A program made the position numbers and the translations under genes. This document shows positions 57,766 to 64,000 of a stretch of DNA of 64,000 nt, one piece after another (positions within the stretch are counted from its first letter, which is position 1; every line of letters begins with the position of its first letter). The stretch covers positions 1,521,769 to 1,585,768 of the forward strand of contig SCFE01000074.1 of NCBI GenBank assembly GCA_004352715.1, in the 5' to 3' direction. The notes under the pieces are model-generated. The model worked only from the letters and a program-made list of their open reading frames with translations. It was not told the origin of the DNA and did no database searches. This DNA is from Hofstenia miamia (Eukaryota > Xenacoelomorpha > Acoela).

Positions 57766-58120
57766 GATATTCATCATCATAAACTTTAATATTCTACTTA
57801 TTCAACTTAATAATTATTCATAGAAGCGAATTTGATTACTATTGTAGAATCACGGGGGTGATTCTAGCGAATTATAAGAGAATACAGTTCAAACTATTTC
57901 TATTTACAAAATGCTTTGGCCTATATATACAATGTTATTTACAATATGTACAAATATTACAACTACCAGTCACTAACAAAAAAAGCGCGAGGTCTGGCCG
58001 ATAAATAGTAACAACTACCAGCTATGCTACACTACCGCCCCAGGCTAGACTCGACGACTTTTGGTTATGTGCCCAATGGAGGAGGATTTGGTCCAAAAGG
58101 ATCCATTCGGCAGCTCTTCA

Positions 58121-58560
58121 CTCAAACATGCAAAAACTAAGGCGTAGATTCGGCTGACTTCTATCGATTGGGTTAATCTTGTGGAGAGGCATCAGATTTA
58201 ACTTTTTAAACCATGTCCATCACCAATTGTGGCCGGCAATGACTGGGAACAGTAGATTAAAAACATCTTCATTGCAGCATCATTACAAGCTCCTTGCTCA
58301 AACATGCAAAAACTAAGGCGTAGTATCGGCTGACTACTATCGATTGGGTTAATCTTGTGGAGAGGCATCAGATTTAACTTTTGAAACCATGTCCATCACC
58401 AATTGTGGCCGGCAATGACTGGGAACAGTAGATTAAAAACATCTTCATTGCAGCATCATTACAAGCTCCTTGCTCAAACATGCAAAAACTAAGGCGTAGA
58501 TTCGGCTGACTTCTATCGATTGGGTTAATCTTGCAGAGAGGCATTGGAATGTTCTGCATC
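58121..58560 (-). repeat. ~176-bp tandem repeat, 2.5 units, inside the E element
   Basis: CTCAAACATGCAAAAACTAA starts at 58121, 58298 and 58473 (spacings 177 and 175). Units include ATCGATTGGGTTAATCTTG and CCATCACCAATTGTGGCCGG and are highly similar. Confidence 0.88.
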
Positions 58561-58568
58561 ACATCAGG

Positions 58569-58586
58569 GTCTTGTCATGGTCGCCA
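58569..58586 (-). promoter_or_regulatory. Primer binding site of E element, tRNA-Arg type
   Basis: TGGCGACCATGACAAGAC follows the LTR end TTCTACA. Its first 14 bases equal the G-element PBS. Confidence 0.75.
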
Positions 58587-58661
58587 TGTAGAATCACGGG
58601 GGTGATTCTAGCGAATAATAAGAGAATACAGTTCAAACTATTTCTATTTACAAAATGCTTN

Positions 58662-58903
58662 GCTTCATGCTGGTATCCCTCTCAACTCGGCGAGTCTGAG
58701 AGCTTTCCTCAGGACTCTTGCTGTACCTAACAATGCTGCCTTCTGTGCTACTGCTCCTCCCCAATTTGGTATTCCCAACTTCTCCAAGTATCTCTTATGC
58801 TTCTTACTCACTGCTCCTAGTGCTCCTACTACGACCGGGACTACTTCAACCTTCTTTAACTTCCACAGCCTTTCTATTTCCTCTGCCAACTCCCTGTACT
58901 TGT
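58662..58903 (-). repeat. Misplaced copy of the 59130-59371 LINE segment between two single Ns
   Basis: 242 bp identical to 59130-59371, bounded by N at 58661 and 58904. It displaces the rest of the E LTR, so it is an assembly insertion rather than biology. Confidence 0.85.
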
Positions 58904-58904
58904 N

Positions 58905-58930
58905 TATATATATATATATATATATATATC
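58905..58930. repeat. (TA)n microsatellite
   Basis: Uninterrupted TA run right after a single N, a typical assembly breakpoint. Confidence 0.9.
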
Positions 58931-59099
58931 TTTGAACTACTAAGCGACAAGAATATTCAATATAATTTGAGGGCTTTAATATAAATAAATCATTCTTTCA
59001 AAACGAGAGCCTTCGCGAAACAACAAACATTTTCTATTAGACATAACACATTCTACAACGTAATTCAATTGAACTTGAATTTGTCTGGTCATGTGTCCA

Positions 59100-59420
59100 T
59101 TCATTATTATTATTTCATTACTTCTCACAGCTTCATGCTGGTATCCCTCTCAACTCGGCGAGTCTGAGAGCTTTCCTCAGGACTCTTGCTGTACCTAACA
59201 ATGCTGCCTTCTGTGCTACTGCTCCTCCCCAATTTGGTATTCCCAACTTCTCCAAGTATCTCTTATGCTTCTTACTCACTGCTCCTAGTGCTCCTACTAC
59301 GACCGGGACTACTTCAACCTTCTTTAACTTCCACAGCCTTTCTATTTCCTCTGCCAACTCCCTGTACTTGTTTATCTTCTCTTTCTCCTTGCTTTCTACA
59401 TTCCTAATACCTAATTTTCA
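59100..59420 (-). pseudogene. LINE protein C-terminal fragment with 3' ATT-rich tail
   Basis: Minus strand about 59420-59133: VESKEKEKINKYRELAEE, IERLWKLKKVEVVPVVVGAL, GIPNWGGAVAQKAALLGTA and RVLRKALRL, ending with a stop. VVPVVVGALG...QKAALLGTARxLRK is the well-known end of several non-LTR retrotransposon proteins. Short ATT repeats (59101-59118) form the 3' end. The 5' end is truncated at about 59420. Confidence 0.75.
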
Positions 59421-59429
59421 CATATATTG

Positions 59430-59850
59430 TAAACTAAAGTACGGGATCTTGCTGTAATATACATTAAAGTAAAGTGACATTCTTGTTTAAAAGACAAACA
59501 ATTAATTTAAAAAACAATATTCAAGTATTAGAATGTATTGTTATTTTAGAAATAATATGCATGCAAATATCAAAAGCAATTTAGATCAAAATCCTTTTAA
59601 GTAGAATTATATAAATCTACAAGATCTATATAGGTTTATTAAATACACGAATCGCACTTAAAATTTTACTTCAAAGTTGTAAGACATATCTGAATGATGT
59701 AAATAAATATATTTCATTGATTCAGTGCTTGTGGATTTTTATTTTGCTCAAAAAAATTTTTTCCTAAATATCTTCTCCCAAATTCGGAGTGCGGCTTATA
59801 CACGGGTAATCAATTTGGATTTCGATTTTATCAATCACAGAAAAAAATTA
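59430..59850. other. AT-rich noncoding DNA
   Basis: Nothing recognised. Confidence 0.45.
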
Positions 59851-60240
59851 ATTAAGTTTAATTCAAAATTTGTTCACAGCGGAAGCTTTACTTTATTTAA
59901 GCAAAGCATTTGACAATGTTTTCTTTTCAATGCAATAAATTTGATTGAGTTAAGTGTACCCCAAGGAACTGTACTGAAATTATTTAAAGCACATGTGTAA
60001 ATTACATAGGTGTACTAATAGACAATGACTTAAAATTAGCTAATTTACTTTCTTCAAAAAGATAGAATTTGGAATCAAATATCTGTACAATTCGTGTCAT
60101 GTGGGAAACCCGTTTCATGTAGAACGTATTAATTCATTTGTGCTGAGTCAATTTAATCACTATCAAAAAAATTTAACTGGTTATTTAGAACCATGAATTA
60201 TATTAAAGTCTATTACGCAATTAAGATCATCATATAATTT
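59851..60240 (+). pseudogene. Decayed LINE RT fragment
   Basis: SVPQGTVLKLF (about 59950-59985), the LINE RT block SVPQGSxLGPLLF, is followed closely by NYIGVLIDNDLKLA (about 60000-60040), so the catalytic YxDD box between them is deleted. Many stops. Confidence 0.6.
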
Positions 60241-60537
60241 CTTAACCCCGAGTTACTTTATTCAGTATCAATCTTTATGTATGATTCGTAATTTTATTTA
60301 TGAGTTAAGTTCATTAAGTTTCTCAATACTTACATTACAATCAATTAAAGGAATAAAACACTTGTTGGTGACAATAATCGTCAAGATGCATTTTCCTTTC
60401 TTCTATAAAATGTGAGAAAAATTATAACCACTTCAAGAAAAATAAAACAAATTTTATTGAACAATCATAAATTATTGGGCATAGATAATAAACTCAATGC
60501 ATTAACAATAAATTTGCTTTAACTCTTATTATTATAA

Positions 60538-60728
60538 TGTAGAAACACTGGGGTGATTCTAGCGAACAAGAGAACACGGTTAAACTATTTCTCTCTTTAC
60601 AGATGCTTTGGGTGTCTCATATATAATGCGTCTTTACAATATGTACAAACATGAAAACAACTAGTCATTAGTCAACACGAAAAGCGCGGGATCTGGCCGA
60701 TAAATAACAACTATCGACTGATGTTACA
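60538..60728 (-). mobile_element. Solo LTR-E3 (191 bp) with ATAA target duplication
   Basis: In minus orientation TGTAACATCAGTCGATAGTT...CCAGTGTTTCTACA. ATAA flanks both ends (60534-60537, 60729-60732). Same family as 49061-49226. Confidence 0.8.
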
Positions 60729-60774
60729 ATAATTACTGTTGTTGCTCTATAATAATTGTTTGAATCTTCCATAA

Positions 60775-61056
60775 TCATTGACCAATAAGGTATGTAGTCT
60801 GGGTGATGTGTTGACCAGTTATAAACTGCATTTTCAGTTCATCTGCTGCTATTGCCGCACATTTGTAGATTTGTGCTCATAGGCTTGATTTTGTCTCATA
60901 CCAGTACACCAGTTTTCCTAAGTAAGGTGTTGAAACAATTCCTCCTTTCGTGTACTTATGCTTCAAATGTTCTGGTGTGACAATTCTGTGCAGCATCTCC
61001 AATTGGTAGTCACCATTTACAATTTCGTTGAAGAAATGAATTTTAATCAAAGCTAC
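60775..61056 (-). pseudogene. Unrecognised coding-like segment
   Basis: On the minus strand one frame stays protein-like for 94 codons with a single internal TGA: VALIKIHFFNEIVNGDYQLE, MLHRIVTPEHLKHKYTKGG, IVSTPYLGKLVYWYETKSSL, stop, then AQIYKCAAIAADELKMQFIT and GQHITQTTYLIGQ before the next stop. The composition is unlike the AT-rich surroundings. I do not recognise the family. It may be an exon of a decayed host or transposon gene. Confidence 0.4.
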
Positions 61057-61250
61057 TCAATGTGTATGTGTATTTTGGAATAATAATACTAATGAAAAAT
61101 AATGGCCACCAACATGTTGAAGTTAATGTGAACAGACGTTATAAAAATTTAATGTTCTCAGAATTAGTAACTATTTCACATTAAATCGCATTTGTTTTGA
61201 ATAGGACGTTGCCATTTTCTGCTATCTCATATTTATTTTCAATTTTTTAG

Positions 61251-62129
61251 ATTTATGAGTGCTTGTGGCGATTCGTCTAATTATTCATCCGATGAATGTT
61301 CTTCACAAAGCTCCACAAAGGTTAAAGCACCCATCTTGTGATGGTTTTCTAATTTTAATAGAGGAATTTTCCGATTTTTATTATATTATATAGCACTGTA
61401 GCATACCTAAATACCTAGACTTTGCTATTTATATAGTTTTTATTATGCAGTTGAATTGAGTATTTTGTTTTAGGATAGTGATGAATCAATCGATCTATAT
61501 AATTGTTCGGATCCAAAAATTGAAGATGAAATATTAATATCTAATTTTGAATCAAAGGAGGCTGATCTTGATTTGTATTCTGAATTAATTGCACACGATT
61601 CGTCTGCAAATCGCGAAGTTCTAAAGGTCAGTCTACTTTCTATTGTTCTTCAAACGTTTGTAATTAATTTCATTTTGAGCATTTCAATTAAACTTTCTTT
61701 AAGTACCCGATTCTTACATGCACTCAAATAAACGTAATCCTGTTTTGTAAATTTTTTGCTCAACCTACTTTATATGGTGAAATAGTTTTTTTATTAAATT
61801 GACCTTATTCATTTTTCTTTAGATTTCTACTAAATGCAGTGAAATTCAAAATGATTACCAGCAGTTACAATTGGAAAATGTAAATTTGAAAGCAGAGGTA
61901 ACATTATTTTTCATTTTTCAGTATTTGAAGCAAAGCATTTTGGATTTTAAATATTGAATAAATCATATTTTTACATTTTGATATTTCTAAAATAAGTGGT
62001 TGCAAACTTTGAATTTTATGAAACCATTTTTTATCAAATTGCTTCAAAACAATTAAGAATTTTGAAACAACATCAGAAATACTGGTGTTTGTATTTTGTT
62101 GACAGCTTGAAATGTTGGTAATAGAATTG
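61251..62129 (+). CDS. Probable host gene, 5' exons (hypothetical acidic/coiled-coil protein)
   Basis: Exon 61251-61320 (ATG at 61255, after TTTTTTAG; donor GTTAAA), exon 61474-61626 (acceptor TTGTTTTAG; donor GTCAGT), exon 61823-61897 (acceptor TTTCTTTAG; donor GTAACA), and perhaps a 24-bp micro-exon 62106-62129 (acceptor TTGTTGACAG; donor GTATTG). Lengths from the ATG are 66, 153, 75 and 24 bp, all phase 0. The protein starts MSACGDSSNYSSDECSSQSS, continues acidic (DSDESIDLYNCSDPKIEDE), then DLDLYSELIAHDS, then heptad-like (QNDYQQLQLENVNLKAE). The DLDLYxEL plus coiled coil recalls the N-terminus of CASP8AP2/FLASH; that is a weak guess. Later exons would lie in or beyond the gap at 62493. 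Confidence 0.55.
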
Positions 62130-62492
62130 GTATTGTAGTCTTAACCTAAACAGATTATAAATGTCGTTGGATAGAAGCGAGACTATTTTAATAAAAAAGT
62201 TGCAAACAAACAGCCAACGCGAATCAGACTTTTGATCATTTATTCAATTTTTCTGAAAATCTAATCAGTAAATTTAATAAAAATAATCTTCGATCAAATG
62301 GGAACTGCGTCCGGATTTTTGTCTAAATAAAAACAGCCGGGAAGGTGAGCTCTGGTCCAGTTTCACACTGTATTACAAAGGAAGTAGTATTTTAGTTTAT
62401 CTCAGCCAATTTTTGTGTTGAGATATTAAATTCATTTATATTCTGAACTTTCCAATATTTTCGACAGAAGTCGACATGTTACTTGCCATTGC

Positions 62493-63492
62493 NNNNNNNN
62501 NNNNNNNNNNNNNNNNNNNNNNNNNNNNNNNNNNNNNNNNNNNNNNNNNNNNNNNNNNNNNNNNNNNNNNNNNNNNNNNNNNNNNNNNNNNNNNNNNNNN
62601 NNNNNNNNNNNNNNNNNNNNNNNNNNNNNNNNNNNNNNNNNNNNNNNNNNNNNNNNNNNNNNNNNNNNNNNNNNNNNNNNNNNNNNNNNNNNNNNNNNNN
62701 NNNNNNNNNNNNNNNNNNNNNNNNNNNNNNNNNNNNNNNNNNNNNNNNNNNNNNNNNNNNNNNNNNNNNNNNNNNNNNNNNNNNNNNNNNNNNNNNNNNN
62801 NNNNNNNNNNNNNNNNNNNNNNNNNNNNNNNNNNNNNNNNNNNNNNNNNNNNNNNNNNNNNNNNNNNNNNNNNNNNNNNNNNNNNNNNNNNNNNNNNNNN
62901 NNNNNNNNNNNNNNNNNNNNNNNNNNNNNNNNNNNNNNNNNNNNNNNNNNNNNNNNNNNNNNNNNNNNNNNNNNNNNNNNNNNNNNNNNNNNNNNNNNNN
63001 NNNNNNNNNNNNNNNNNNNNNNNNNNNNNNNNNNNNNNNNNNNNNNNNNNNNNNNNNNNNNNNNNNNNNNNNNNNNNNNNNNNNNNNNNNNNNNNNNNNN
63101 NNNNNNNNNNNNNNNNNNNNNNNNNNNNNNNNNNNNNNNNNNNNNNNNNNNNNNNNNNNNNNNNNNNNNNNNNNNNNNNNNNNNNNNNNNNNNNNNNNNN
63201 NNNNNNNNNNNNNNNNNNNNNNNNNNNNNNNNNNNNNNNNNNNNNNNNNNNNNNNNNNNNNNNNNNNNNNNNNNNNNNNNNNNNNNNNNNNNNNNNNNNN
63301 NNNNNNNNNNNNNNNNNNNNNNNNNNNNNNNNNNNNNNNNNNNNNNNNNNNNNNNNNNNNNNNNNNNNNNNNNNNNNNNNNNNNNNNNNNNNNNNNNNNN
63401 NNNNNNNNNNNNNNNNNNNNNNNNNNNNNNNNNNNNNNNNNNNNNNNNNNNNNNNNNNNNNNNNNNNNNNNNNNNNNNNNNNNNNNNNNNNN
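62493..63492. other. Assembly gap (1000 N)
   Basis: Run of N between the host exons and an A LTR. Confidence 1.
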
Positions 63493-64000
63493 CAATACAT
63501 GTATGAAATAATCAATGCCTGAAACGACTGGATAGTCGACACTTAGGGATATATATATATATATTCTTAAATGTAGGAGACTCGACTATAATTGACTTGA
63601 TAAACGACCTTACATGTAATACTATTAAATGTAGGTGTAGGAAACTGCAATCTTATTATTTGAATAATTAAGCCGATAGTTTTTACGGTAATGGCTATTC
63701 TAGTATTTTATTACATGCAGTTAGTGTCAATGCCCGGTTGCTTTATTAAACAAAAACAACAAACACTTTACAACTTTGAGTTTAAGTCAGTTACAACTTT
63801 ACTTGAGTGCACACACCGAGCTAACGTAGGGTACACATAACTAATTCCAGTTGAGCTGAGGTTGTGCTGTGGACTCAATCATTGGTTAAGAAGGAGAGGA
63901 GCTGTCTTGTGGAGATCAGCTTCGGGCAGGAGCCCATGGAAGAACTGAAGAGGAAACATCATACTGCTCTGTCACCTAAACAGTGATGGTTAATACTCAA
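63493..64000 (+). mobile_element. LTR-A6, partial (runs off the window)
   Basis: Matches the second half of other A LTRs (CAATACATGTATGAAATAATC, GACTGGATAGTCGACACTTA, GGCTTCGGGCAGGAGCCCAT-like) up to the window end; its start lies in the gap. Confidence 0.85.

Larger units (their letters stand above)
57843..58660 (-). mobile_element. Miniature LTR retrotransposon of family E (TRIM-like), right LTR truncated
   Basis: Minus-oriented unit: 5' LTR 58587-58660 (cut by N at 58661), PBS 58569-58586, ~555 bp internal region, purine-rich end GGGGCGGTAG (58032-58041), and a complete 188-bp 3' LTR (57843-58031). There is no ORF above about 60 codons and no retroviral motif. Both LTR copies share TGTAGAATCACGGGGG and the next ~60 bp. 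Such elements depend on enzymes from other elements; sharing the tRNA-Arg PBS with G and B is consistent with that. Confidence 0.78.

Noticed and set aside
1-64000. CRISPR arrays, rRNA, tRNA genes, bacterial operons
   Set aside because: No direct-repeat/spacer arrays, no rRNA-like conserved stretches and no full tRNA were found; the only tRNA-like pieces are 18-nt primer sites.

Overview
The window looks like an AT-rich nuclear contig from an invertebrate metazoan. It has spliced-looking exons, several LTR and non-LTR retrotransposon families, scaffold gaps, and CpG-type decay that implies germline cytosine methylation. There is no bacterial or plasmid organisation, and I see no rRNA, tRNA or CRISPR. 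I do not assign a species.

Nearly everything from 1 to about 53.7 kb is a nested pile of Ty3/gypsy-type LTR retrotransposons. I name the families by letter. A and B are related ~1.15-kb LTRs beginning TGTAGCATCATCC and ending in GTTACA or ATTACA. C is a 1.36-kb LTR. F, G and H are related ~0.9-kb LTRs with TGTAGA/TCTACA ends. E is a short 166-191-bp LTR. J and K are plus-strand elements known mainly from their coding parts. Layout: an A-type pol tail (1-1219, minus); B LTR with PBS (2220-2645); A LTR (2646-3801); a minus-strand C element with ORF3, pol tail, a solo C LTR, integrase, RNase H and RT (3802-8817); A LTR (8818-9969); a second C element 3' end (9970-11840); AT-rich DNA (11.8-15.1 kb); an A pol tail plus 3' LTR (16133-18024); a minus-strand F element carrying a B insertion (18025-22747); a plus-strand deletion derivative K (23860-26640); the most complete element, G, minus strand (26544-37391: LTR, PBS, gag, protease, RT, RNase H, integrase, ORF3); and a plus-strand element J (37414-51065) carrying five LTR insertions, followed by its probable 3' LTR.

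From 53.7 kb the density falls. There is a solo LTR split by a LINE fragment, other decayed LINE RT pieces, a miniature LTR retrotransposon with a tRNA-Arg primer site but no coding capacity (57843-58660), an unrecognised coding-like stretch (60775-61056, minus), and a probable host gene with three or four small phase-0 exons (61251-62129, plus) before a gap and another A LTR.

Gag forms the particle, protease/RT/RNase H/integrase copy and insert the element, and the LTRs carry promoter and ends. The novel part is a third ORF between pol and the 3' LTR, up to about 800 codons. It recurs as six divergent copies, looks unlike an envelope protein, and carries motifs that weakly suggest an SGNH-hydrolase-like fold. 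Most coding copies are broken, largely by CpG-type changes. Several near-identical blocks on either side of a single N are best read as assembly artefacts.
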